Source: Plotosus lineatus
Lineage: Eukaryota > Chordata > Actinopteri > Siluriformes > Plotosidae
Length of the DNA: 64,000 nt
Reading direction: 5' to 3'
Assembly (NCBI GenBank): GCA_024760905.1
Contig: CM045734.1
Location: 929,467-993,466, forward strand
The position numbers and the translations under genes were made by a program. This document shows, one piece after another, positions 20,320 to 32,857 of the stretch. The notes under the pieces were generated by a model. It was not told the DNA's origin, ran no database searches, and was given only the letters and a program-made list of their open reading frames with translations. Within the stretch, counting starts at the first letter, position 1. Every line of letters starts with the position of its first letter.

Positions 20320-20324
20320 AAAAA
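20320..20324 (-). terminator. Pol III terminator of 5S (representative, copy 2)
   Basis: On the minus strand the gene end GTAAGC runs into TTTTT then G. A T5 run is a sufficient Pol III stop in vertebrates. It is present in almost every unit; copy 37 has TTTCG instead. Confidence 0.85.
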
Positions 20325-20442
20325 GCTTACAGCACCTGGTATTCCTAGGGGGTCACCCATCCAAGTACTAACCAGGCCCAACGCAGCTTCGCTTCCGAGA
20401 TCAGACGAGATCGGGCCTTCTCAGGGTGGTATGGCCGTAAGC
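20323..20442 (-). rRNA. 5S rRNA gene, copy 2
   Basis: 120 nt. It retains the ancestral G71 (CCTGGTTAG), whereas the array interior has C. It has a private G in CTGCGTTGG. GCGAAG type, with the edge-specific spacer. Confidence 0.92.
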
Positions 20443-20467
20443 GAAGAAAGGAGAGCAACTCGGCCAA

Positions 20468-20473
20468 CTTATA
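20468..20473 (-). promoter_or_regulatory. Upstream TATA-like box of 5S (representative, copy 2)
   Basis: CACTATAAGTTGG on the minus strand places TATAAG at -31 to -26 from the gene start. Fish 5S genes often carry such a TATA-like element near -28. It is preserved in essentially all units, including copies with damaged genes. Confidence 0.75.
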
Positions 20474-20977
20474 GTGAACTGCGTGGCAAAATGCCGGTCC
20501 AGTGTGAAAAACATCTCAGAATCCTCCTGTCTGCCCTCCCTCATTCAGACGTCGACCATTCTTCTTTGCTTAACTGGGGTGGGATTAAAAACAATTCTTC
20601 CTTTTCCACTCCATTTCGAAAACTTTCTCGATTTCACTTGCTTCTCTCCTGTCTGGGTCTCGGTTTCTTCATTTGTTCACCATTGGTTATTTGAGACGTA
20701 ATACCTGTCACTGATTTTATTTTCGGAATTTATTTTTATCATTTTCTGTTTCGGGATTTCTTTGTTCATTTCTTTTGTTTTCTTCAGTCATTTTATTTGA
20801 TGATTTAAGTGATTTGTTGTTGTTGAGCGATTGCGTGTACAATCGAAAACCACGGTTTCCTTCCGACAGCTACGAATTTTTGTTTGTTTTTTTGACCTGT
20901 TGAATTTTTATTCACAATATTTTTATTTATTTATTTTTTCTTTTTATGTTGGAAAATAAACAACCATTCCTTTCAAA

Positions 20978-21097
20978 AAGCTTACAGCACCTGGTATTCC
21001 TAGGGGGTCACCCATCCAAGTACTAACCAGGCCCAACCCAGCTTCGCTTCCGAGATCAGACGAGATCGGGCCTTCTCAGGGTGGTATGGCCGTAAGC
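20978..21097 (-). rRNA. 5S rRNA gene, copy 3
   Basis: 120 nt. It keeps the ancestral G71 like copy 2. Its spacer is the first of the pair sharing CCAGCGTG and TTACCTGCGG with copy 5. Confidence 0.92.
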
Positions 21098-21636
21098 GAA
21101 GAAAGGAGAGCAACTCGGCCAACTTATAGTGAACTGCGTGGCAAAATGCCGGTCCAGCGTGAAAAACATCTCAGAATCCTCCTGTCTGCCCTTCCTCATT
21201 CAGACGTCGACCATTCTTCTTTGCTTACCTGCGGTGGGATTAAAAACAATTCTTCCTTTTCCACTCCATTTCGAAAACTTTCTCGATTTCACTTGCTTCT
21301 CTCCTGTCTGGGTCTCGGTTTCTTCATTTGTTCACCATTGGTTATTTGAGAAGTAATACCTGTCACTGATTTTATTTTCGGAATTTATTTTTATCATTTT
21401 CTGTTTCGGGATTTCTTTGTTCATTTCTTTTGTTTTCTTCAGTCATTTTATTTGATGATTTAAGTGATTTGTTGTTGTTGAGCGATTGCTTGTACAATCG
21501 AAAACCACGGTTTCCTTCCGACAGCTACGAATTTTTGTTTGTTTTTTTTGACCTGTTGAATTTTCATTCACAATATTTTTTTTATTTATTTAATTTTTTT
21601 TTACATGTTGGAAAATAAACATCCATTCCTTTCAAA

Positions 21637-21756
21637 AAGCTTACAGCACCTGGTATTCCTAGGGGGTCACCCATCCAAGTACTAAGCAGGCCCAACCCAG
21701 CTTCGCTTCCGAGATCAGACGAGATCGGGCCTTCTCAGGGTGGTATGGCCGTAAGC
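21637..21756 (-). rRNA. 5S rRNA gene, copy 4
   Basis: 120 nt; array consensus with C71. GCGAAG type. The spacer pairs with that of copy 2 in a two-unit duplication. Confidence 0.93.
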
Positions 21757-22295
21757 GAAGAAAGGAGAGCAACTCGGCCAACTTATAGTGAACTGCGTGG
21801 CAAAATGCCGGTCCAGTGTGAAAAACATCTCAGAATCCTCCTGTCTGCCCTCCCTCATTCAGACGTCGACCATTCTTCTTTGCTTAACTGTGGTGGGATT
21901 AAAAACAATTCTTCCTTTTCCACTCCATTTCGAAAACTTTCTCGATTTCACTTGCCTCTCTCCTGTCTGGGTCTCGGTTTCTTCGTTTGTTCACCATTGG
22001 TCATCGGAGACGTAATCCCTGTCACTGATTTTGTTTTCGGAATTTATTTGTATCATTTTCTGTTTCGGGATTTCTTTGTTCATTTCTTTTGTTTTCTTCA
22101 GTCATTTTATTTGATGATTTAAGTGATTTGTTGTTGTTGAGCGATTGCTTGTACAATCGAAAACCACGGTTTCCTTCCGACAGCTACGAATTTTTGTTTG
22201 TTTTTTTTGACCTGTTGAATTTTCATTCACAATATTTTTTTTATTTATTTTTTTTTTTTTTACATGTTGGAAAATAAACATCCATTCCTTTCAAA

Positions 22296-22415
22296 AAGCT
22301 TACAGCACCTGGTATTCCTAGGGGGTCACCCATCCAAGTACTAAGCAGGCCCAACCCAGCTTCGCTTCCGAGATCAGACAAGATCAGGCCTTCTCAGGGT
22401 GGTATGGCCGTAAGC
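22296..22415 (-). rRNA. 5S rRNA gene, copy 5
   Basis: 120 nt. Two CpG-type changes in the central region (GCCTGATCTTGTCTG). Upstream word GCAAAG. Confidence 0.9.
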
Positions 22416-22953
22416 AAAGAAAGGAGAGCAACTCGGCCAACTTATAGTGAACTGCGTGGCAAAATGCCGGTCCAGCGTGAAAAACATCTCAGAATCCTCC
22501 TGTCTGCCCTTCCTCATTCAGACGTCGACCATTCTTCTTTGCTTACCTGCGGTGGGATTAAAAACAATTCTTCCTTTTCCACTCCATTTCGAAAACTTTC
22601 TCGATTTCACTTGCCTCTCTCCTGTCTGGGTCTCGGTTTCTTCGTTTGTTCACCATTGGTCATCGGAGACGTAATACCTGTCACTGATTTTGTTTTCGGA
22701 ATTTATTTGTATCATTTTCTGTTTCGGGATTTCTTTGTTCATTTCTTTTGTTTTCTTCAGTCATTTTATTTGATGATTTAAGTGATTTGTTGTTGTTGAG
22801 CGATTGCTTGTACAACCGAAAACCACGGTTTCCTTCCGACAGCTACGAATTTTTGTTTGTTTTTTTGACCTGTTGAATTTTCATTCACAATATTTTTTTT
22901 ATTTATTTAATTTTTTTTTACATGTTGGAAAATAAACATCCATTCCTTTCAAA

Positions 22954-23073
22954 AAGCTTACAGCACCTGGTATTCCTAGGGGGTCACCCATCCAAGTACT
23001 AAGCAGGCCCAACCCAGCTTCGCTTCCGAGATCAGACGAGATCGGGCCTTCTCAGGGTGGTATGGCCGTAAGT
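22954..23073 (-). rRNA. 5S rRNA gene, copy 6
   Basis: 120 nt consensus. Upstream word GTGAAG on the plus strand. First copy followed by the interior spacer with GTCATCGG. Confidence 0.93.
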
Positions 23074-23610
23074 GAAGAAAGGAGAGCAACTCGGCCAACT
23101 TATAGTGAACTGCGTGGCAAAATACCGGTCCAGTGTGAAAAACATCTCAGAATCCTCCTGGCTGCCGTCCCTCATTCAGACGCCGACCATTCTTCTTTGC
23201 TTAACTGGGGTGGGATTAAAAACAGTTCTTCCTTTTCCACTCCATTTCAAAACTTTCTCGATTTCACTTGCCTCTCTCCTGTCTGGGTCTCGGTTTCTTC
23301 GATAGTTCACCATTGGTCATCGGAGACGTAATACCTGTCACTGATTTTGTTTTCGGAATTTATTTGTATCATTTTCTGTTTCGGGATTTCTTTGTTCATT
23401 TCTTTTGTTTTCTTCAGTCATTTTATTTGATGATTTAAGTGATTTGTTGTTGTTGAGCGATTGCTTGTACAACCGAAAACCACGGTTTCCTTCCGACAGC
23501 TACGAATTTTTGTTTGTTTTTTGACCTGTTGAATTTTCATTCACAATATTTTTATTTATTTATTTTATTTTTTTTTACATGTTGGAAAATAAACATCCAT
23601 TCCTTTCAAA

Positions 23611-23730
23611 AAGCTTACAGCACCTGGTATTCCTAGGGGGTCACCCATCCAAGTACTAAGCAGGCCCAACCCAGCTTCGCTTCCGAGATCAGACGAGATC
23701 GGGCCTTCTCAGGGTGGTATGGCCGTAAGC
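23611..23730 (-). rRNA. 5S rRNA gene, copy 7
   Basis: 120 nt consensus. GCGAAG combined with CTCGCC, a recombinant upstream region that shortens the TATA distance by one. Confidence 0.93.
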
Positions 23731-24260
23731 GAAGAAAGGAGAGCAACTCGCCAACTTATAGTGTACTGCGTGGCAAAATGCCGGTCCAGTGTGAAAACAT
23801 CTCAGAATCCTCCTGGCTGCCGCCCTCATTCCGACGACGACCATTCTTCTTTGCTTAACTGGGGTGGGATTAAAAACAGTTCTTCCTTTTCCACTCCATT
23901 TCGAAAACTTTCTCGATTTCACTTGCCTCTCTCCTGTCTGGGTCTCGGTTTCTTCGTTTGTTCACCATTGGTCATCGGAGACGTAATCCCTGTCACTGAT
24001 TTTGTTTTCGGAATTTATTTGTATCATTTTCTGTTTCGGGATTTCTTTGTTCATTTCTTTTGTTTTCTTCAGTCATTTTATTTGATGATTTAAGTGATTT
24101 GTTGTTGTTGAGCGATTGCTTGTACAACCGAAAACCACGGTTTCCTTCCGACAGCTACGAATTTTTGTTTGTTTTTTTGACCTGTTGAATTTTCATTCAC
24201 AATATTTTTATTTATTTTTTTTTTTTACATGTTGGAAAATAAACATCCATTCCTTTCAAA

Positions 24261-24380
24261 AAGCTTACAGCACCTGGTATTCCTAGGGGGTCACCCATCC
24301 AAGTACTAAGCAGGCCCAACCCAGCTTCGCTTCCGAGATCAGACGAGATCGGGCCTTCTCAGGGTGGTATGGCCGTAAGC
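24261..24380 (-). rRNA. 5S rRNA gene, copy 8
   Basis: 120 nt consensus; typical GCGAAG/CTCGGCC unit. Confidence 0.94.
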
Positions 24381-24923
24381 GAAGAAAGGAGAGCAACTCG
24401 GCCAACTTATAGTGAACTGCGTGGCAAAATGCCGGTCCAGTGTGAAAAACATCTCAGAATCCTCCTGGCTGCCGTCCCTCATTCAGACGTCGACCATTCT
24501 TCTTTGCTTAACTGGGGTGGGATTAAAAACAGTTCTTCCTTTTCCACTCCATTTCGGAAACTTTCTCGATTTCACTTGCCTCTCTCCTGTCTGGGTCTCG
24601 GTTTCTTCGTTTGTTCACCATTGGTCATCGGAGACGTAATACCTGTCACTGATTTTGTTTTCGGAATTTATTTGTATCATTTTCTGTTTCGGGATTTCTT
24701 TGTTCATTTCTTTTGTTTTCTTCAGTCATTTTATTTGATGATTTAAGTGATTTGTTGTTGTTGAGCGATTGCTTGTACAACCGAAAACCACGGTTTCCTT
24801 CCGACAGCTACGAATTTTTGTTTGTTTTTTTGACCTGTTGAATTTTCATTCACAATATTTTTATTTATTTATTTTTTATTTTTTTTTTTACATGTTGGAA
24901 AATAAACATCCATTCCTTTCAAA

Positions 24924-25043
24924 AAGCTTACAGCACCTGGTATTCCTAGGGGGTCACCCATCCAAGTACTAAGCAGGCCCAACCCAGCTTCGCTTCCGAG
25001 ATCAGACGAGATCGGGCCTTCTCAGGGTGGTATGGCCGTAAGT
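24924..25043 (-). rRNA. 5S rRNA gene, copy 9
   Basis: 120 nt. Typical GTTTAAG/CTCGCC unit: the first base becomes A, and two compensating indels keep the TATA distance. Confidence 0.93.
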
Positions 25044-25570
25044 TTAAGAAAGGAGAGCAACTCGCCAACTTATAGTGAACTGCGTGGCAAAATGCCGGTC
25101 CAGTGTGAAAACATCTCAGAATCCTCCTGGCTGCCGCCCTCATTCAGACGCCGACCATTCTTCTTTGCTTAACTGGGGTGGGATTAAAAACAGTTCTTCC
25201 TTTTCCACTCCATTTCAAAACTTTCGATTTCACTTGCCTCTCTCCTGTCTGGGTCTCGGTTTCTTCGTTTGTTCACCATTGGTCATCGGAGACGTAATAC
25301 CTGTCCCTGATTTTGTTTTCGGAATTTATTTGTATCATTTTCTGTTTCGGGATTTCTTTGTTCATTTCTTTTGTTTTCTTCAGTCATTTTATTTGATGAT
25401 TTAAGTGATTTGTTGTTGTTGAGCGATTGCTTGTACAACCGAAAACCACGGTTTCCTTCCGACAGCTACGAATTTTTGTTTGTTTTTTTGACCTGTTGAA
25501 TTTTCATTCACAATATTTTTATTTATTTTTTTTTTTACATGTTGGAAAATAAACATCCATTCCTTTCAAA

Positions 25571-25690
25571 AAGCTTACAGCACCTGGTATTCCTAGGGGG
25601 TCACCCATCCAAGTACTAAGCAGGCCCAACCCAGCTTCGCTTCCGAGATCAGACGAGATCGGGCCTTCTCAGGGTGGTATGGCCGTAAGC
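25571..25690 (-). rRNA. 5S rRNA gene, copy 10
   Basis: 120 nt consensus with a mosaic spacer: GCGAAG/CTCGGCC near the gene, but the other type further upstream. Confidence 0.93.
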
Positions 25691-26225
25691 GAAGAAAGGA
25701 GAGCAACTCGGCCAACTTATAGTGAACTGCGTGGCAAAATGCCGGTCCAGTGTGAAAACATCTCAGAATCCTCCTGGCTGCCGCCCTCATTCAGACGCCG
25801 ACCATTCTTCTTTGCTTAACTGGGGTGGGATTAAAACAGTTCTTCCTTTTCCCCTCCATTTGAACACTTTCTCGATTTCACTTGCCTCTCTCCTGTCTGG
25901 GTCTCGGTTTCTTCGTTTGTTCACCATTGGTCATCGGAGACGTAATACCTGTCACTGATTTTGTTTTCGGAATTTATTTGTATCATTTTCTGTTTCGGGA
26001 TTTCTTTGTTCATTTCTTTTGTTTTCTTCAGTCATTTTATTTGATGATTTAAGTGATTTGTTGTTGTTGAGCGATTGCTTGTACAACCGAAAACCACGGT
26101 TTCCTTCCGACAGCTACGAATTTTTGTTTGTTTTTTTTGACCTGTTGAATTTTCATTCACAATATTTTTTTTATTTATTTATTTTTTTTTTACATGTTGG
26201 AAAATAAACATCCATTCCTTTCAAA

Positions 26226-26345
26226 AAGCTTACAGCACCTGGTATTCCTAGGGGGTCACCCATCCAAGTACTAAGCAGGCCCAACCCAGCTTCGCTTCCG
26301 AGATCAGACGAGATCGGGCCTTCTCAGGGTGGTATGGCCGTAGTT
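26226..26345 (-). rRNA. 5S rRNA gene, copy 11
   Basis: Internal part is consensus. One A is missing at the start (plus-strand CCGTAGTTTAAG), so the exact 5' end is ambiguous by one base. Confidence 0.9.
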
Positions 26346-26873
26346 TAAGAAAGGAGAGCAACTCGCCAACTTATAGTGAACTGCGTGGCAAAATGCCGGT
26401 CCAGTGTGAAAAACATCTCAGAATCCTCCTGGCTGCCGCCCCTCATTCAGACGCCGACCATTCTTCTTTGCTTAACTGGGGTGGGATTAAAACAGTTCTT
26501 CCTTTTCCACTCCATTTCAAAACTTTCGATTTCACTTGCCTCTCTCGTGTCTGGGTCTCGGTTTCTTCGGTTGTTCACCATTGGTCATCGGAGACGTAAT
26601 ACCTGTCACTGATTTTGTTTTCGGAATTTATTTGTATCATTTTCTGTTTCGGGATTTCTTTGTTCATTTCTTTTGTTTTCTTCAGTCATTTTATTTGATG
26701 ATTTAAGTGATTTGTTGTTGTTGAGCGATTGCTTGTACAACCGAAAACCACGGTTTCCTTCCGACAGCTACGAATTTTTGTTTGTTTTTTTGACCTGTTG
26801 AATTTTCATTCACAATATTTTTATTTATTTATTTTTTTTACATGTTGGAAAATAAACATCCATTCCTTTCAAA

Positions 26874-26988
26874 AAGCTTACAGCACCTGGTATTCCTAGG
26901 GGGTCACCCATCCAAGTACTAAGCAGGCCCAACCCAGCTTCCGAGATCAGACGAGATCGGGCCTTCTCAGGGTGGTATGGCCGTAAGC
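26874..26988 (-). rRNA. 5S rRNA gene, copy 12, 5-nt deletion (probable pseudogene)
   Basis: 115 nt. One of the two GAAGC words in CGGAAGCGAAGCTGG is lost, inside the A box of the internal promoter. Confidence 0.88.
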
Positions 26989-27520
26989 GAAGAAAGGAGA
27001 GCAACTCGGCCAACTTATAGTGAACTGCGTGGCAAAATACCGGTCCAGTGTGAAAAACATCTCAGAATCCTCCTGGCTGCCGTCCCTCATTCAGACGTCG
27101 ACCATTCTTCTTTGCTTAACTGGGGTGGGATTAAAAACAGTTCTTCCTTTTCCACTCCATTTCGAAAACTTTCTCGATTTCCCTTGCCTCTCTCCTGTCT
27201 GGGTCTCGGTTTCTTCGTTTGTTCACCATTGGTCATCGGAGACGTAATACCTGTCACTGATTTTGTTTTCGGAATTTATTTGTATCATTTTCTGTTTCGG
27301 GATTTCTTTGTTCATTTCTTTTGTTTTCTTCAGTCATTTTATTTGATGATTTAAGTGATTTGTTGTTGTTGAGCGATTGCTTGTACAACCGAAAACCACG
27401 GTTTCCTTCCGACAGCTACGAATTTTTGTTTGTTTTTTTGACCTGTTGAATTTTCATTCACAATATTTTTATTTATTTTTTTTTTTACATGTTGGAAAAT
27501 AAACATCCATTCCTTTCAAA

Positions 27521-27638
27521 AAGCTTACAGCACCTGGTATTCCTAGGGGTCACCCATCCAAGTACTAAGCAGGCCCAACCCAGCTTCGCTCCGAGATCAG
27601 ACGAGATCGGGCCTTCTCAGGGTGGTATGGCCGTAAGC
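27521..27638 (-). rRNA. 5S rRNA gene, copy 13
   Basis: 118 nt, with single-base losses in the GACCCCC run and at CGGAAGCG. GCGAAG with CTCGCC. Confidence 0.88.
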
Positions 27639-28166
27639 GAAGAAAGGAGAGCAACTCGCCAACTTATAGTGAACTGCGTGGCAAAATGCCGGTCCAGTGT
27701 GAAAAACATCTCAGAATCCTCCTGGCTGCCGCCCCTCATTCAGACGCCGACCATTCTTCTTTGCTTAACTGGGGTGGGATTAAAACAGTTCTTCCTTTTC
27801 CACTCCATTTCAAAACTTTCGATTTCACTTGCCTCTCTCCTGACTGGGTCTCGGTTTCTTCGCTTGTTCACCATTGGTCATCGGAGACGTAATACCTGTC
27901 CCTGATTTTGTTTTCGGAATTTATTTGTATCATTTTCTGTTTCGGGATTTCTTTGTTCATTTCTTTTGTTTTCTTCAGTCATTTTATTTGATGATTTAAG
28001 TGATTTGTTGTTGTTGAGCGATTGCTTGTACAACCGAAAACCACGGTTTCCTTCCGACAGCTACAAATTTTTGTTTGTTTTTTTGACCTGTTGAATTTTC
28101 ATTCACAATATTTTTATTTATTTTTTTTTTTTACATGTTGGAAAATAAACATCCATTCCTTTCAAA

Positions 28167-28286
28167 AAGCTTACAGCACCTGGTATTCCTAGGGGGTCAC
28201 CCATCCAAGTACTAAGCAGGCCCAACCCAGCTTCGCTTCCGAGATCAGACGAGATCGGGCCTTCTCAGGGTGGTATGGCCGTAAGT
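28167..28286 (-). rRNA. 5S rRNA gene, copy 14
   Basis: 120 nt consensus; GTTTAAG type. The spacer upstream has several private changes. Confidence 0.93.
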
Positions 28287-28820
28287 TTAAGAAAGGAGAG
28301 CAACTCGCCAACTTATAGTGAACTGCGTGGCAAAATGCCGGTCCAGTGTGAAAACATCTCAGACTCCTCCTGCCTGCCGCCCCCCATTCAGACGACGCCC
28401 ATTCTTCTTTGCTTAACTGGGGTGGGATTAAAAACAGTTCTTCCTGTTCCACTCCATTTCGAAAACTTTCTCGTTTTCACTTGCCTCTCTCCTGTCTGGG
28501 TCTCGGTTTCTTCGCTTGTTCACCATTGGTCATCGGAGACGTAATCCCTGTCACTGATTTTGTTTTCGGAATTTATTTGTATCATTTTCTGTTTCGGGAT
28601 TTCTTTGTTCATTTCTTTTGTTTTCTTCAGTCATTTTATTTGATGATTTAAGTGATTTGTTGTTGTTGAGCGATTGCTTGTACAACCGAAAACCACGGTT
28701 TCCTTCCGACAGCTACGAATTTTTGTTTGTTTTTTTGACCTGTTGAATTTTCATTCACAATATTTTTATTTATTTTTATTTTTTTTACATGTTGGAAAAT
28801 AAACATCCATTCCTTTCAAA

Positions 28821-28935
28821 AAGCTTACAGCACCTGGTATTCCTAGGGGGTCACCCATCCAAGTACTAAGCAGGCCCAACCCAGCTTCCGAGATCAGACG
28901 AGATCGGGCCTTCTCAGGGTGGTATGGCCGTAAGC
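28821..28935 (-). rRNA. 5S rRNA gene, copy 15, 5-nt deletion (probable pseudogene)
   Basis: 115 nt; same GAAGC loss as copy 12, three units away. Confidence 0.88.
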
Positions 28936-29465
28936 GAAGAAAGGAGAGCAACTCGGCCAACTTATAGTGAACTGCGTGGCAAAATGCCGGTCCAGTGTGA
29001 AAAACATCTCAGAATCCTCCTGGCTGCCGTCCCTCATTCAGACGTCGACCATTCTTCTTTGCTTAACTGGGGTGGGATTAAAACAGTTCTTCCTTTTCCA
29101 CCCCTTTTCCAAAGCTTTCTCGATTTCACTTGCCTCTCTCCTGTCTGGGTCTCGGTTTCTTCGTTTGTTCACCATTGGTCATCGGAGACGTAATACCTGT
29201 CACTGATTTTGTTTTCGGAATTTATTTGTATCATTTTCTGTTTCGGGATTTCTTTGTTCATTTCTTTTGTTTTCTTCAGTCATTTTATTTGATGATTTAA
29301 GTGATTTGTTGTTGTTGAGCGATTGCTTGTACAACCGAAAACCACGGTTTCCTTCCGACAGCTACGAATTTTTGTTTGTTTTTTTGACCTGTTGAATTTT
29401 CATTCACAATATTTTTATTTATTTTTTTTTTACATGTTGGAAAATAAACATCCATTCCTTTCAAA

Positions 29466-29585
29466 AAGCTTACAGCACCTGGTATTCCTAGGGGGTCACC
29501 CATCCAAGTACTAACCACGCTCCAACCCAGCTTCGCTCCGAGATCAGACGAGATCGGGCCTTCTCAGGGTGGTATGGCCGTAAGT
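29466..29585 (-). rRNA. 5S rRNA gene, copy 16
   Basis: 120 nt. It has G71 (GTGGTTAG) plus an inserted base at GGAGC and a lost base at CGGAGCG. GTTTAAG type. Confidence 0.88.
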
Positions 29586-30113
29586 TTAAGAAAGGAGAGC
29601 AACTCGCCAACTTATAGTGAACTGCGTGGCAAAATGCCGGTCCAGTGTGAAAAACATCTCAGAATCCTCCTGGCTGCCGCCCTCATTCAGACGCCGACCA
29701 TTCTTCTTTGCTTAACTGGGGTGGGATTAAAACAGTTCTTCCTTTTCCACTCCATTTCAAAACTTTCTCGATTTCACTTGCCTCTCTCCTGTCTGGGTCT
29801 CGGTTTCTTCGTTTGTTCACCATTGGTCATCGGAGACGTAATACCTGTCACTGATTTTGTTTTCGGAATTTATTTGTATCATTTTCTGTTTCGGGATTTC
29901 TTTGTTCATTTCTTTGTTTTCTTCAGTCATTTTATTTGATGATTTAAGTGATTTGTTGTTGTTGAGCGATTGCTTGTACAACCGAAAACCACGGTTTCCT
30001 TCCGACAGCTACTTAATTTTTGTTTGTTTTTTGACCTGTTGAATTTTCATTCACAATATTTTTATTTATTTTTTTTTTTACATGTTGGAAAATAAACATC
30101 CATTCCTTTCAAA

Positions 30114-30232
30114 AAGCTTACAGCACCTGGTATTCCTAGGGGTCACCCATCCAAGTACTAAGCAGGCTCCAACCCAGCTTCGCTCCGAGATCAGACGAGA
30201 TCGGGCCTTCTCAGGGTGGTATGGCCGTAAGT
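30114..30232 (-). rRNA. 5S rRNA gene, copy 17
   Basis: 119 nt; same three indels as copy 1. GTTTAAG type. Confidence 0.88.
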
Positions 30233-30759
30233 TTAAGAAAGGAGAGCAACTCGCCAACTTATAGTGAACTGCGTGGCAAAATGCCGGTCCAGTGTGAAAA
30301 ACATCTCAGAATCCTCCTGGCTGCCGCCCTCATTCAGACGCCGACCATTCTTCTTTGCTTAACTGGGGTGGGATTAAAAACAGTTCTTCCTTTTCCACTC
30401 CATTTCAAAACTTTCGATTTCACTTGCCTCTCTCCTGTCTGGGTCTCGGTTTCTTCGTTTGTTCACCATTGGTCATCGGAGACGTAATCCCTGTCACTGA
30501 TTTTGTTTTCGGAATTTATTTGTATCATTTTCTGTTTCGGGATTTCTTTGTTCATTTCTTTTGTTTTCTTCAGTCATTTTATTTGATGATTTAAGTGATT
30601 TGTTGTTGTTGAGCGATTGCTTGTACAACCGAAAACCACGGTTTCCTTCCGACAGCTACGAATTTTTGTTTGTTTTTTTGACCTGTTGAATTTTCATTCA
30701 CAATATTTTTATTATTTTTTTTTTTACATGTTGGAAAATAAACATCCATTCCTTTCAAA

Positions 30760-30879
30760 AAGCTTACAACACCTGGTATTCCGAGGGGGTCACCCATCCA
30801 AGTACTAAGCAGGCCCAACCCAGCTTCGCTTCCGAGATCAGACGAGATCGGGCCTTCTCAGGGTGGTATGGCCGTAAGC
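30760..30879 (-). rRNA. 5S rRNA gene, copy 18
   Basis: 120 nt. Private changes near the 3' end: CCCCCTCGGAAT and GTTGTAAGC. Confidence 0.9.
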
Positions 30880-31421
30880 GAAGAAAGGAGAGCAACTCGG
30901 CCAACTTATAGTGAACTGCGTGGCAAAATGCCGGTCCAGTGTGAAAAACATCTCAGAATCCTCCTGGCTGCCGTCCCTCATTCAGACGTCGCCATTCTTC
31001 TTTGCTTAACTGGGGTGGGATTAAAAACAATTCTTCCTTTTCCACTCCATTTCGAAAACTTTCTCGATTTCACTTGCCTCTCTCCTGTCTGGGTCTCGGT
31101 TTCTTCGTTTGTTCACCATTGGTCATCGGAGACGTAATACCTGTCACCTGATTTTGTTTTCGGAATTTATTTGTATCATTTTCTGTTTCGGGATTTCTTT
31201 GTTCATTTCTTTTGTTTTCTTCAGTCATTTTATTTGATGATTTAAGTGATTTGTTGTTGTTGAGCGATTGCTTGTACAACCGAAAACCACGGTTTCCTTC
31301 CGACAGCTACGAATTTTTGTTTGTTTTTTTGACCTGTTGAATTTTCATTCACAATATTTTTATTTATTTTTTTTTAATTATTTTTTTACATGTTGGAAAA
31401 TAAACAACCATTCCTTTCAAA

Positions 31422-31541
31422 AAGCTTACAGCACCTGTTATTCCTCGGGGGTCACCCATCCAAGTACTAACAAGGCCCAACACAGCTTCGCTTCCGAGAT
31501 CAGACGAGATCGGGCCTTCTCAGGGTGGTATGGCCGTAAGC
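31422..31541 (-). rRNA. 5S rRNA gene, copy 19
   Basis: 120 nt. Private changes CTGTGTTGGGCC, CTTGTTAG, CCGAGGAAT and AACAGGTG. It is one of the more diverged interior copies. Confidence 0.88.
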
Positions 31542-32086
31542 GAAGAAAGGAGAGCAACTCGGCCAACTTATAGTGAACTGCGTGGCAAAATGCCGGTCCA
31601 GTGTGAAAAACATCTCAGAATCCTCCTGGCTGCCGTCCCTCATTCAGACGTCGACCATTCTTCTTTGCTTAACTGGGGTGGGATTAAAAACAGTTCTTCC
31701 TTTTCCTCTCCATTTCGAAAACTTTCTCGATTTCACTTGCCTCTCTCCTGTCTGGGTCTCGGTTTCTTCGTTTGTTCACCATTGGTCATCGGAGACGTAA
31801 TACCTGTCACTGATTTTGTTTTCGGAATTTATTTGTATCATTTTCTGTTTCGGGATTTCTTTGTTCATTTCTTTTGTTTTCTTCAGTCATTTTATTTGAT
31901 GATTTAAGTGATTTGTTGTTGTTGAGCGATTGCTTGTACAACCGAAAACCACGGTTTCCTTCCGACAGCTACGAATTTTTGTTTGTTTTTTTGACCTGTT
32001 GAATTTTCATTCACAATATTTTTATTTATTTTTTTTTTTATTTATTTTTTTTACATGTTGGAAAATAAACATCCATTCCTTTCAAA

Positions 32087-32206
32087 AAGCTTACAGCACC
32101 TGGTATTCCTAGGGGGTCACCCATCCAAGTACTAAGCAGGCCCAACCCAGCTTCGCTTCCGAGATCAGACGAGATCGGGCCTTCTCAGGGTGGTATGGCC
32201 GTAAGC
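32087..32206 (-). rRNA. 5S rRNA gene, copy 20
   Basis: 120 nt consensus; upstream word GCAAAG. Confidence 0.93.
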
Positions 32207-32739
32207 AAAGAAAGGAGAGCAACTCGGCCAACTTATAGTGAACTGCGTGGCAAAATGCCGGTCCAGTGTGAAAAACATCTCAGAATCCTCCTGGCTGCCG
32301 TCCCTCATTCAGACGTCGACCATTCTTCTTTGCTTAACTGGGGTGGGATTAAAAACAGTTCTTCCTTTTCCACTCCATTTCGAAAACTTTCTCGATTTCA
32401 CTTGCCTCTCTCCTGTCTGGGTCTCGGTTTCTTCGTTTGTTCACCATTGGTCATCGGAGACGTAATACCTGTCACTGATTTTGTTTTCGGAATTTATTTG
32501 TATCATTTTCTGTTTCGGGATTTCTTTGTTCATTTCTTTTGTTTTCTTCAGTCATTTTATTTGATGATTTAAGTGATTTGTTGTTGTTGAGCGATTGCTT
32601 GTACAACCGAAAACCACGGTTTCCTTCCGACAGCTACTTAATTTTTGTTTGTTTTTTTGACCTGTTGAATTTTCATTCACAATATTTTTATTTATTTATT
32701 TTTTTACATGTTGGAAAATAAACATCCATTCCTTTCAAA

Positions 32740-32857
32740 AAGCTTACAGCACCTGGTATTCCTAGGGGTCACCCATCCAAGTACTAAGCAGGCCCAACCC
32801 AGCTTCGCTCCGAGATCAGACGAGATCGGGCCTTCTCAGGGTGGTATGGCCGTAAGC
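32740..32857 (-). rRNA. 5S rRNA gene, copy 21
   Basis: 118 nt with the same two single-base losses as copy 13, and the same GCGAAG/CTCGCC upstream region. Confidence 0.88.
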
